From Rhodospirillum sp047263945 (GTDB taxonomy: Bacteria > Pseudomonadota > Alphaproteobacteria > Rhodospirillales > Rhodospirillaceae): a stretch of 64,000 bases of DNA. The notes under the pieces are model-generated. The model made no database searches. It had not been told where the DNA came from and worked only from the letters and a program-made list of their open reading frames with translations. The position numbers and the translations under genes are program-made. The stretch is from contig NZ_JBLAVB010000003.1 in the NCBI RefSeq assembly GCF_047263945.1, forward strand, positions 496,001 to 560,000, given 5' to 3'. Below, piece by piece: positions 34,212-41,369 of this stretch (position 1 is the first letter of the stretch; each line of letters opens with the position of its first letter).

Positions 34212-35135
34212 TCAGGCGGCGATGGGCCGCCCCCGGATCACGCAAACTTCGTGATAGAGCGCTACATTGGGGTCCTTATCCGCCAGGGCCTGCGCCTCGC
34301 AGGCGGAAAGGGGAGTTTGGCCGTTCTCATCGGCAAAGAACTTACAAACAAATTCCTGTTCCAGCCCCGTCCCCGTCAAGGCCTTCTCGAGGGTCACGAA
34401 AAACGAAATGTCCGTCCCCGCATCCTGCAGCACGATCCGAGACGCGATTTTTTCCGGCTGGAATCCGTTGGCTTCAAAAAATTCAAACAGGATCTTGGTG
34501 CCGACCCGAGCACCGAAATTCATCACAACTTCCGCCTTGGGCGCATGTTCGCGGATCCGGCGTAACAAAGCTTCGTTCAATCCCAAGCCAACCGAATTGT
34601 AAGGATATTCGTCAAACATCGCCCAGGGGTAATAATGGGCGATATGGTCCTCGGCCCGCGCCTCGGCCCCTTCACCGAGGGGCACCGATTGCGCGTCCCG
34701 AAAGGCGCTGAGACGCTTGTCATTGGGATCCCCCACCTGGGGAATACAGGCAACGACGACATCGGTTTTGGCAATCTTGGCGCGTGCTTCTTCCGTATCA
34801 ATCAGGCTAACCGCGCCTTCGACCGGGTGAAACCGGGCCGCGTGTTCAGGGGAGAGGCTGCGGATGTTGCGTTCGGCCAATTCAACGAGGCGTGGATCCA
34901 GATCACTGCCGTAATAGGCCTTGGCGCCGCAGGTCCTTAAAACGAAGGCTGCATTGATCCCCGTGCCAATACCGACTTCATAGACCGCCTTGTCCTTCAG
35001 GTCGGCCCGTTCCAGGCCCTGTTGAAATGTTTGGGTCCACGGATCCGTCGGATCAAAGGCAAAATCGGGTGCTTCGAGGGTCGGCTCACTTGTCTCTTGA
35101 TCAGGGCTGATCTTTGATCCAGTGGCATCGATCAT
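34212..35135 (-). CDS. mmtN: Methionine S-methyltransferase-like protein (MmtN/BurB type, S-methylmethionine synthesis)
   Basis: About 307 aa from the ATG at 35135 (AAAGGA ahead). An in-frame ATG at 35216 would add 27 residues including CGGCAC. SAM site: AVYEVGIGTGINAAF, then YYGSDLDPRLVELAERNI. Where HemK-like enzymes have NPPY it has VVACIPQVGDPND, and further on GLGLNEALLRRI, VVMNFGARVGTKILFEFFEANGF and VLQDAGTDISFFVTLEK. From memory these align well with the N-terminal domain of plant methionine S-methyltransferase (CIPQ...NPN, FNMGGRPG, ADTDIS). Stand-alone bacterial proteins of this size, MmtN and BurB, make S-methylmethionine, the first intermediate of one DMSP route. Activity here is inferred from the family. 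Convergent with doeB, downstream of a small TusA-like gene on the same strand. Confidence 0.72.
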   Translation of the reverse strand: MIDATGSKISPDQETSEPTLEAPDFAFDPTDPWTQTFQQGLERADLKDKAVYEVGIGTGINAAFVLRTCGAKAYYGSDLDPRLVELAERNIRSLSPEHAARFHPVEGAVSLIDTEEARAKIAKTDVVVACIPQVGDPNDKRLSAFRDAQSVPLGEGAEARAEDHIAHYYPWAMFDEYPYNSVGLGLNEALLRRIREHAPKAEVVMNFGARVGTKILFEFFEANGFQPEKIASRIVLQDAGTDISFFVTLEKALTGTGLEQEFVCKFFADENGQTPLSACEAQALADKDPNVALYHEVCVIRGRPIAA

Positions 35136-35311
35136 CTTGTTTCCTTTAAATCGGCTCCCGGTGGTCGAGTAGGTCGCCGCACCAAGAGAGCATGCACAAC
35201 CGCCGCAAGAGTGCATTGCAGCGGGGTCCCCTGCAGGGCCGGAGGGGGCCGGAGGGGGCCAGAGCGGAGGGAGCGAAGCCGCGGACGCGGCGGATTGAGA
35301 CCCCTTTGAAA

Positions 35312-35369
35312 TGTTCGCCGGACGCTGTCCTGCCAGGGCATGACCCCTGGCGAAACAGTGCCCGGCGAA
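35312..35369. repeat. Long hairpin between the TusA-like gene and mmtN
   Basis: GTTCGCCGG (35312-35320) pairs with CCGGCGAAC (35361-35369), with an inner GCCAGGG/CCCCTGGC stem and an ACAG/CTGT pair between. It spans most of the gap between the two genes. There is no T run, so simple termination is unlikely; processing or partial attenuation is possible. The rest of the gap (35136-35311) holds a short GGCCGGAGGG tandem and no gene. Confidence 0.6.
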
Positions 35370-35397
35370 CGCACCAAATGCGGACTTTAGCGACGCC

Positions 35398-35625
35398 CTA
35401 CCTCAGGGCGTCGGTGGCCAGGCGGACATCCCCCGCCATGCCTCCAAGGGATTGGGCGATACGGTCCCGGTCACAGGCCGAATCGAGCACAACACCGAGC
35501 GGCAAATGCTCGTCGGACAGTCCGGTCAAAGCCTGCTTGATGCGCAGCACGGTCGGTGCGGCAGACAGACCACTACAATCAATGGCACGGGCGACGGTAT
35601 TGGCGATGGTGCTAGAAACAGTCAT
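35398..35625 (-). CDS. Small TusA/SirA-fold-like protein without the usual active-site Cys
   Basis: 75 aa. ATG at 35625 with an excellent AAGGAG. The run DCSGLSAAPTVLRIKQALTG resembles the TusA pattern D-x-R-G-L-x-C-P-x-P-x-x-x-x-K-x-x-L, and the following VVLDSACDRDRIAQSLGGMAG fits the second strand/helix of that fold. However, the sulfur-carrying Cys of the CPxP motif is Ala here; a Cys remains three residues earlier (DCSG). TusA-like proteins carry sulfur or act in regulation. Same strand as mmtN and 262 bases upstream of it. The fold suggestion is mine from pattern only; hypothetical protein is the safe label. Confidence 0.45.
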   Translation of the reverse strand: MTVSSTIANTVARAIDCSGLSAAPTVLRIKQALTGLSDEHLPLGVVLDSACDRDRIAQSLGGMAGDVRLATDALR

Positions 35626-35630
35626 TTTTT

Positions 35631-35714
35631 CTACTCCTTGCTAAGCGGGCCGAGAAAAGTGATCCGCATCTCTGATAAGCCGAGTTCCCCCACGGAACTC
35701 GCTGTTATCGTCAT
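35631..35714 (-). CDS. Possible leader mini-ORF b (27 codons)
   Basis: Starts MTITASSVGELGLSEM and ends GPLSKE; its last codons form the ribosome-binding site of the 75-aa gene, whose ATG lies 5 bases past the mini-ORF stop. Its ATG overlaps the stop of mini-ORF a (ATGA). Such tight overlap suggests translational coupling, but the frames are short and no similarity was recognised. Confidence 0.3.
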   Translation of the reverse strand: MTITASSVGELGLSEMRITFLGPLSKE

Positions 35715-35797
35715 CGCGCGTCGGGCTGCTTGCACCGGGACAAAACCGCACAGGTCTCCGTGGCCGAAACAACGGCGACCAAGACAGTTCTCTTCAT
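35711..35797 (-). CDS. Possible leader mini-ORF a (28 codons)
   Basis: Starts MKRTVLVAVVSATETC and contains two Cys; the N-terminus (two basic residues, then hydrophobic) resembles a short signal. GGAACGGA upstream is a weak ribosome site. It overlaps mini-ORF b by four bases. It could be a leader peptide or chance. Confidence 0.25.
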   Translation of the reverse strand: MKRTVLVAVVSATETCAVLSRCKQPDAR

Positions 35798-36324
35798 TTT
35801 GTCCGTTCCAACCCCCGTGAGACGGAGGCCGACCTCCCCATACCGGAGGCCCTGTCGGAAGGCGGCGCGGTGTGTTCAACCCGCGAGGAGGCCCAAGATC
35901 GGCCCCCATACGCTCTGACCTAGGAGGTGATCCACTTCGAGGGCTCGTTTGCCGTTCCCCGAAAGACCATGAGTGAACCCCACCCATGATCCGGATATCA
36001 AACCCATTTCTGGGCAATAATGCGCGTCAAAGCGAATTTAAGGCTATGTGTGCACCGCAGTGATGTCAAGGCTGATGTGGCTAGTTTTTGAGCGGGAGTG
36101 GAACAGGATTAAATTTTCATCACAAGAACGCACAGGACGATAGGTCCCCAGACTCTTGTCATGAGACATCTCTATAGTCGCCCAATACTCTTGATCTTCG
36201 CCGGAAATGCACAGGTCCGACGACCCTCATTTACGCCGCGCGACGAAGTGCCTCCAATTTTTATAGGGAAAAGACCAAATCCCCTTGGCCTTGATCGGCT
36301 CGATCATCTGGTGAGAGCCCTCTC
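35798..36324 (-). promoter_or_regulatory. Structured GC-rich leader and promoter region of the TusA-like/mmtN transcript
   Basis: About 530 bases without a normal gene. Between 35821 and 35940 there are repeated GGAGGCC blocks that can pair (for example GGAGG-CCGA-CCTCC at 35828-35841) and, on the minus strand, TGGATCACCTCCTA (35922-35935), which matches the 3' end of 16S rRNA. From about 36040 to 36290 the DNA becomes AT-richer, as expected for promoter DNA. No known riboswitch could be recognised by eye. Confidence 0.35.
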
Positions 36325-37086
36325 CTAATCGCGAAAGCCAGGATCCAGCCGATCGGCGAGGCGCATGTAAGCCTCCCATTCAAGCTGCAAATCCCCGTCA
36401 TCCAGGGCCATTCCATCAAACTGCTCGCGCACGCGCTTGACCACATTTTTGTCGATTGCCCTCAAGGGGGCGCCCATGGCCAAGGTGGCTTCTTGAATCT
36501 CGCAAACCCGACAGAGGTAGAACATGGTGGAGAACATCTCTGCGGCATTCCGACCGACGGACACCAAACCGTGGTTGCGCAACACCAAGCCGATGTTGTC
36601 ACCGAGGCTCTTGGCGATATCCGCCCGCTCCTCAAGGTCCAGGGCGATCCCGGTGAAGTCGTGGTAGCCAATCCGCCCATAGTACTGCAACGCAATCTGG
36701 TTCAGCGGAAGGATCCCGTCCTCAAGGCAGGATACGGCAATGCCCGCCCGCGTATGGGTGTGCATCACCCATTCCGCCGTATCGCTGGCCATGTGGACGG
36801 CGCTATGGATGGTGAAGCCCGCCGGATTGACACGATAGGGGGTCGTCTCGACCTTGTTGCCGTCCACGTCGATTTTGACGAGGGACGACGCAGTGATCTC
36901 CTCCCACATCAGGCCATAGGGGTTGATCAGGAAATGTCCGGGCTCGCCCGGGACCCGCGCCGAGATATGCGTATAGATGGTGTCCGTCATCTTGTAGTGC
37001 GCGGCGAGCCGATAACAGGCGGCAAGTTCGATCCGCGTTTGGCGTTCCGCGTCGCCCATGACGGCTCTCTCTTTCGTCTGGTGCAT
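36325..37086 (-). CDS. Class II aldolase/adducin family protein
   Basis: 253 aa from the ATG at 37086 (GAGGA ahead); an ATG at 37059 and a TTG at 37110 are alternatives. The fold signatures are YTHISARVPG, FLINPYGLMWEEITASSLVKID, metal ligands His-x-His in VMHTHTRAGIAV and a third His in LVLRNHGLVSVG. Members are zinc-dependent aldolases, decarboxylases or epimerases (fuculose-phosphate aldolase, methylthioribulose-phosphate dehydratase) or unknown. No sugar genes are nearby. It is divergent from the 2-hydroxyacid dehydrogenase and shares its control region, and it lies upstream of the TusA-like/mmtN genes on the same strand. Substrate unknown. Confidence 0.75.
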   Translation of the reverse strand: MHQTKERAVMGDAERQTRIELAACYRLAAHYKMTDTIYTHISARVPGEPGHFLINPYGLMWEEITASSLVKIDVDGNKVETTPYRVNPAGFTIHSAVHMASDTAEWVMHTHTRAGIAVSCLEDGILPLNQIALQYYGRIGYHDFTGIALDLEERADIAKSLGDNIGLVLRNHGLVSVGRNAAEMFSTMFYLCRVCEIQEATLAMGAPLRAIDKNVVKRVREQFDGMALDDGDLQLEWEAYMRLADRLDPGFRD

Positions 37087-37181
37087 AATGTCCTCGTTTG
37101 CCTTTCCCAATTTCCGTCATCCCCCAGTGGGGAGCCTCCCTCCCCGATTGCTCCAGGGCGGCGGGTGACTTTACTCTTTGA

Positions 37182-37201
37182 TATACAGTTGTATAACTGC
37201 A
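37182..37201. promoter_or_regulatory. Candidate TetR-type operator between aldolase and dehydrogenase genes
   Basis: CAGTT-GTAT-AACTG (37187-37200) is a perfect dyad extended by AT..AT outside. The block TGTATAAC recurs in the second site at 38284. It lies in the 182-base gap between divergent starts. Confidence 0.4.
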
Positions 37202-37268
37202 TATGAGCTTGGGTGCAAACGTTCCGGCGGCGCCCGTCACGCAAGGCATCATTGGGAGACCATCAACC

Positions 37269-38237
37269 ATGACGAACTCGGGGACGACTTCGGGACCGAT
37301 TCACGGCGTTCTGTTGAGCGACACTCTGGATCTGAAGGGGTTTTATAAACTGGAGGTCACCGACGAGACCAAGGACGTCCTCCTGCTCAACCCCGACGAG
37401 GTGATCGACCCCAGCGCCATCCGCTTTGCGGTCTGCTGGCTTCCCGGACAGGAGGCCTTCGCGCCCTATCCCAATCTGGAAATGGCGATGTCTATCGGTG
37501 CCGGGGTCGAAGACCTGTTGGACCACCCCGGGTTGGCCAAGCACATCCCGATTTGCCGGGTCCGCGACCCCCACCAAGCCGCTCTCATGGCCGGTTACGC
37601 CGTGCACGAGGTGCTTCATGTGGAGCGGGATTTCGAGCAGATCCTCCGCCACCAGGAAGCGGCCGCATGGAGACCTCTGCCCATGCGGGCGCCGGAGGAT
37701 CTGAAAGTGGCGATTCTCGGTCATGGGACCATGGGCGCGGCCGTGGCCCGAGGGGTGGCCGCCCAGGGCTTCTCCGTCACCGTGGCCTGTCGGCGCCCCC
37801 CCGCCGCGCCGCTGGAGGGCGTCACCTACACCACGGGAGAGGACGCCATCTGCCAAGCCGTGACCGGCGCGGGCATGGTCATCAACGTTCTGCCCCTGAC
37901 CCCTGTCACCCGGAATATCCTGAACAAGGATCTGTTCGACCGGCTCAGCAAGGGCGCTTGGCTCGTGCAAATCGGCCGTGGCGAACATTTGCAGGAAGAC
38001 GACTTCCTGGCCGCGCTCGAAAGTGGCCAGTTGAAGGGCGCAAGTCTGGACGTGTTTCGACAGGAGCCCCTGCCCGCCGATCATCCCTTCTGGGCGGACA
38101 AACGCCTGCGGATCACCCCCCATATCGCCAGCGATTCCACTCCCCGGATTGTGGTCGAGCAGGTCCTCCGCTCTGCCCGGGAATTGGCCGCAGGCACCCC
38201 TCTCAGCCTGTCGATTGACCCGACCCAGGGGTACTGA
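37269..38237 (+). CDS. D-2-hydroxyacid dehydrogenase (glyoxylate/hydroxypyruvate reductase GhrA-like)
   Basis: 322 aa from the ATG at 37269 (GGGAGA ahead; the frame could open at 37203 but without a good site). Rossmann motif VAILGHGTMGAAVARGVAAQG (about 150-170), catalytic Arg in LVQIGRGEHLQEDDF, Glu in LDVFRQEPLPADHPFW and His in RITPHIASDS, the classic triad of the family. The DHPFW ending is typical of the GhrA branch, which reduces 2-oxoacids such as glyoxylate and hydroxypyruvate with NAD(P)H. The real oxoacid is unknown. Followed by the TetR gene 102 bases on. Confidence 0.82.
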   Translation: MTNSGTTSGPIHGVLLSDTLDLKGFYKLEVTDETKDVLLLNPDEVIDPSAIRFAVCWLPGQEAFAPYPNLEMAMSIGAGVEDLLDHPGLAKHIPICRVRDPHQAALMAGYAVHEVLHVERDFEQILRHQEAAAWRPLPMRAPEDLKVAILGHGTMGAAVARGVAAQGFSVTVACRRPPAAPLEGVTYTTGEDAICQAVTGAGMVINVLPLTPVTRNILNKDLFDRLSKGAWLVQIGRGEHLQEDDFLAALESGQLKGASLDVFRQEPLPADHPFWADKRLRITPHIASDSTPRIVVEQVLRSARELAAGTPLSLSIDPTQGY

Positions 38238-38283
38238 TCCGTCCCCGGGTTTTTTTCAATGGGCTTGATCTGTAATTATTCAT

Positions 38284-38294
38284 CTGTATAACAG
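38284..38294. promoter_or_regulatory. Candidate TetR-type operator upstream of the TetR gene
   Basis: CTGT-ATA-ACAG is a perfect dyad and shares TGTATAAC with the site at 37187. It lies 46 bases upstream of the regulator gene, the usual place for autorepression. Confidence 0.4.
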
Positions 38295-38339
38295 GAGGGG
38301 TGTCAGGCGGTATGTCCGCGACCTCCAGAGGGATGGTCC

Positions 38340-39026
38340 ATGAGCAGAAAAGCCTTTCAGCGTCTGTCGCTCGATGCCCGCCGGCGGGATCTGATGGAGG
38401 CGACCCTCGTATGCATTGCGCGCCATGGATTGCACGGAGCGACCGTGCGCGGAATCACCGAAGAGGCGGGCGTGACCGCCGGTCTGGTCAGGCACTACTT
38501 TGGCAGCAAGGACGAGTTGATCCGCACAGCCTATGCCTATCTCGTCGGCCAACTGACGACGGAAGCCAGTGAAAGCGCCAAGCGGTCCCCCGGGGCCGCC
38601 AGCGCCCAGTTGGCGGAGTTCTTGAGGGCCAACATGACCCCGCCGAACCTGTCGGAACACAAGGTGTCCCTCTGGGCGACCTTCATTGGGCGGGTCCGCT
38701 CCGACAGGTATTTCGCCGAAATCCATCGGGAAGGCTATCGGGAATTCCTCAGCCTGCTCGAAGCCCTGATCGCGCCGGTTCTCGTCGACCATGGGCTGCC
38801 CCATGGGGCCGAGACCTGCAAGCGCCATGCGATCGTGTTGAATGGGCTGATCGATGGGCTTTGGCTCGAAGGCTCTCTGCATACCGGGCTCTATGATCAG
38901 ACGATCCTGCCCGACCTTCTCGTCGAGTCCAGCGAGCGGTTTTTGGGGCTTCCGGCGGGGTCCCTTTCCACTGCCCGCACAACCCAGGAAAAGCAAAGAC
39001 AGACACCATGCGATATGCCGGAATAA
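38340..39026 (+). CDS. TetR/AcrR-family regulator (BetI-like)
   Basis: 228 aa. N-terminal DNA-binding domain: RRRDLMEATLVCIARHGLHGATVRGITEEAGVTAGLVRHYFGSKDELIRTAY. The C-terminal ligand domain includes CKRHAIVLNGLIDGLWLEGSL, similar to BetI/TetR_C_6 proteins. BetI answers to choline; the ligand here is unknown. The last 19 bases overlap the start of the aminotransferase gene, so the two are co-expressed. Two matching palindromes at 37187 and 38284 are likely targets, which would place the aldolase, dehydrogenase, regulator and aminotransferase under one control. Confidence 0.85.
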   Translation: MSRKAFQRLSLDARRRDLMEATLVCIARHGLHGATVRGITEEAGVTAGLVRHYFGSKDELIRTAYAYLVGQLTTEASESAKRSPGAASAQLAEFLRANMTPPNLSEHKVSLWATFIGRVRSDRYFAEIHREGYREFLSLLEALIAPVLVDHGLPHGAETCKRHAIVLNGLIDGLWLEGSLHTGLYDQTILPDLLVESSERFLGLPAGSLSTARTTQEKQRQTPCDMPE

Positions 39027-40201
39027 CCGACCGCCTCGCCGAACTCGGTGGAGAAAAATGGGCCGTTCACAACGCCGCCCGCGCCAGAGCCGCCAAGGGC
39101 GAACAGATTATTGAACTGACGATCGGCGAGCCCGACATTCCGGTCGACCCTGCCTTGATCGATGTCTGTGAAGCCTCGATGCGCGCCGGGCGCACCCATT
39201 ATTCCAATGGCCGGGGGGAAACCGGGCTTCTCGACGCCTTGGTGGAAAAATACAAGCCGATGTATCCGGACATCACCCGGGACCACATTCTCTGTTTTCC
39301 CGGCACGCAGACCGCGCTTTACGCCGTGATCACCGCCTTGGTCGATGCCGGTGATGGGATCCTCGTGGGGGATCCCTATTACGCGACCTACGAGGGCGTC
39401 GTCCGCGCCCCCGGTGCCATCCTCCAACCGGTTCCCCTCAGCATCGAAAACGGCTTCGTCATGCAGCCGGAGGACTTGCGGGCCGCCGTCACGGAAGACA
39501 GCCGCGTTCTGGTCCTCAACACCCCCCACAATCCCACGGGCGCCCTGCTGGACCTGGACACCATCGCCAAACTGGGCGATATCGCCTGCGACCATGACCT
39601 GTGGATTGTCTGCGACGAGGTGTACGAGGATCTGATTTTCGAAGGCACCTTCGCCTCTCCCTTCCAGATCGACCGGCTGCGTGAACGCACGATCGTTGTC
39701 TCCTCCATTTCCAAGACCTTCGCGGCAACCGGTTTCAGAAGCGGCTGGGCCGTTGGTCCGGTGGAGTTCTGCACCAAGCTGTTACCGATTTCCGAAACCA
39801 TCCTGTTCGGCAATCAACCCTTCATCGCCGACATGACCGAGGCAGCCCTGCGCGGCCAATTCGACACGGCCGAACGCATGCGCCGCAGCTATGCCGCCCG
39901 GGTCGACCTCATCTCCCGTGAACTGCAATCCTGCCCGACCTTGAAAGCGGGGAAAGCATCGGGCGGCATGTTCGTCATGATCGATGTGGCCGATACGGGC
40001 CTGGACGGCGAGGCCTTCGCCTGGGGCCTCCTCAAGGAGCAGAACGTGGCGATCATGCCCGGGACCTCCTTCGGCGAGAACGCAAAAACCCTGATCCGCG
40101 TCGCCCTGACGGTCCCCGATGACACACTGAGGGAAGCCATGCGGCGCATTCTTCTCTTTGCCAACTCCCTCGAAATGGCGAGGCAGAAAGCGGCTGTGTG
40201 A
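39008..40201 (+). CDS. Class I/II PLP-dependent aminotransferase
   Basis: 397 aa, AspC/AAT-I family. Motifs: IELTIGEPDIPVD, HYSNGRGETGLLDAL, LNTPHNPTGALLD, CDEVYEDLIFEG, Schiff-base Lys in VVSSISKTFAATGFRSGW, and the substrate-carboxylate Arg in LIRVALTVPDD. Family members use aspartate, aromatic or methionine-like amino acids. It is co-transcribed with the TetR gene and near the 2-hydroxyacid dehydrogenase; an aminotransferase plus an oxoacid reductase is a natural pair for turning an amino acid into a hydroxyacid. Substrate not determinable from sequence. Confidence 0.82.
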   Translation: MRYAGITDRLAELGGEKWAVHNAARARAAKGEQIIELTIGEPDIPVDPALIDVCEASMRAGRTHYSNGRGETGLLDALVEKYKPMYPDITRDHILCFPGTQTALYAVITALVDAGDGILVGDPYYATYEGVVRAPGAILQPVPLSIENGFVMQPEDLRAAVTEDSRVLVLNTPHNPTGALLDLDTIAKLGDIACDHDLWIVCDEVYEDLIFEGTFASPFQIDRLRERTIVVSSISKTFAATGFRSGWAVGPVEFCTKLLPISETILFGNQPFIADMTEAALRGQFDTAERMRRSYAARVDLISRELQSCPTLKAGKASGGMFVMIDVADTGLDGEAFAWGLLKEQNVAIMPGTSFGENAKTLIRVALTVPDDTLREAMRRILLFANSLEMARQKAAV

Positions 40202-40309
40202 TGGCTCCAGACGACAGTACTCAGCCATCATATGCGGGGCGTCCGCAGGCAACGCTCCCTGTGGAGAAGGTCAGGAACGAGAGAACAAACATCGTTTTCC
40301 GAGTTCCGC

Positions 40310-40386
40310 CCCTGGGGTCTGGGGAGGCGATGCCTCCCCAGCGGGGGGTGCGGGGGCTGGCCCCCGCCAGGGCAAGGCCCTTATCT
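40310..40386. repeat. Family D repeat, copy 2 (inverted)
   Basis: CTGGGGTCTGGGGAGGCGAT ... CGGGGGCTGGCCCCCGCCAGGG, the reverse of 6196-6280. It stands 100 bases before an AT-rich methyltransferase gene, as copy 1 stands near the other one. Confidence 0.7.
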
Positions 40387-40387
40387 C

Positions 40388-40420
40388 AAGTGGCGCGGGA
40401 TGAAACCCACGCCGCTTCAT
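40388..40420. repeat. Partial family C repeat
   Basis: AAGTGGCGCGGGATGAAACC followed by CACGCCGCTT; this is the outer arm of the family C element seen complete at 41370 and 51846. Confidence 0.5.
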
Positions 40421-40489
40421 GGTATGGTTTTCGGGCTGGGCCTAAAGTTTCATTTCTAAATTAAGAAACGCTACATATCGGGAAATGTC

Positions 40490-41296
40490 ATGTTCTATAG
40501 AATTCTTAATATGCTCCCTAGGTACTATATGTCTGTAAAAAATCTTGGGTTATTTTGTTCTTTTCTGATTATTTTAAATAAGGCGATTCCTGGGGTTTCA
40601 GGTAACGAAGTGGTATTGAAGACGAAAAAATTTGGAAATGTCCATTGGCGGACAAGGGATGATTGGGTCATTGTGCATCTGTATTGTCCCCAAGTGGAAA
40701 TTTATTCTCCTGGTTCGAAAATAGATATTCGTGTTGTTGTAGACCTGGGGGCGAATATCGGTCTTGAAACGATGCGTTTCAAGAAAATGTATCCCGATGC
40801 GCGAATTGTCGCTGTCGAAGCGGAAGGCGCCAACTATACGCAGCTTGTGAAGAATACGAAGGACTTGTGTGATGTCACGGCAGTGCAGGCGGCGATATGG
40901 AGTTCTGACGCGCATTTGAAATTGGTCTCCGGCTCATCCGATAGTCAGGCCTTTAATCTTATCGAGAGTGAGGTCGGGGAGTCCGCGTTCGACATGAGGG
41001 GCAGAAGCTTGGTGAGCATTCTGGACGAGCAGGGCTTGGCCGAGGTCGACATTCTCAAAATCGATATCGAGGGCGCTGAGAGCGAACTCTTCGGGGATGG
41101 GTGTGACGTTTGGCTTGGCCGCATCAAATGTTTCATCATTGAATGCCCGGACCATGACGCGCCTTTGACGGTTCAAAAGATATTCAAGGCATTTGACAGA
41201 AACGGAATCGCGGTCAACCTGTACCTGCATGGCGAGAATTTAGTGATCGTCAAGTCGGACCTGGATTGGGCCTGCCGATCTATCGTTCGTTATTAA
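40490..41296 (+). CDS. FkbM-family methyltransferase, AT-rich 5' half
   Basis: 268 aa. FkbM features: VVVDLGANIGLETMRFKKMYP (SAM motif I), RIVAVEAEGANYTQLVKN, and LAEVDILKIDIEGAESELF, the family hallmark KIDIEGAE. Such enzymes O-methylate sugars or other small molecules in glycan or natural-product assembly. The first 250 bases are clearly AT-rich compared with the neighbourhood and the composition drifts toward the host further on, a sign of acquired DNA. A hydrophobic stretch LGLFCSFLIILNKAIPG near residue 20 may touch the membrane. Only weak ribosome-site similarity (GGGAAA). No glycosyltransferase is adjacent. Confidence 0.78.
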   Translation: MFYRILNMLPRYYMSVKNLGLFCSFLIILNKAIPGVSGNEVVLKTKKFGNVHWRTRDDWVIVHLYCPQVEIYSPGSKIDIRVVVDLGANIGLETMRFKKMYPDARIVAVEAEGANYTQLVKNTKDLCDVTAVQAAIWSSDAHLKLVSGSSDSQAFNLIESEVGESAFDMRGRSLVSILDEQGLAEVDILKIDIEGAESELFGDGCDVWLGRIKCFIIECPDHDAPLTVQKIFKAFDRNGIAVNLYLHGENLVIVKSDLDWACRSIVRY

Positions 41297-41369
41297 AAGA
41301 CTCTCCAAAAGCGTCAGTTCCGCATAGGCGCGAATGACGACAGAACAGTTTTTCCGCACCCTGTTATAC

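Noticed and set aside
34212..35216. Extended form of the mmtN-like protein with 27 extra residues including CGGCAC
   Set aside because: The ATG at 35135 has an ideal AAAGGA, and the extension lies in repeat-rich DNA without family support. Noted as an alternative only.
35920..35936. Match to the 3' end of 16S rRNA, possible rRNA fragment
   Set aside because: Only about 14 bases match and flanking sequence is not rRNA-like. Kept only as a possible anti-SD element.
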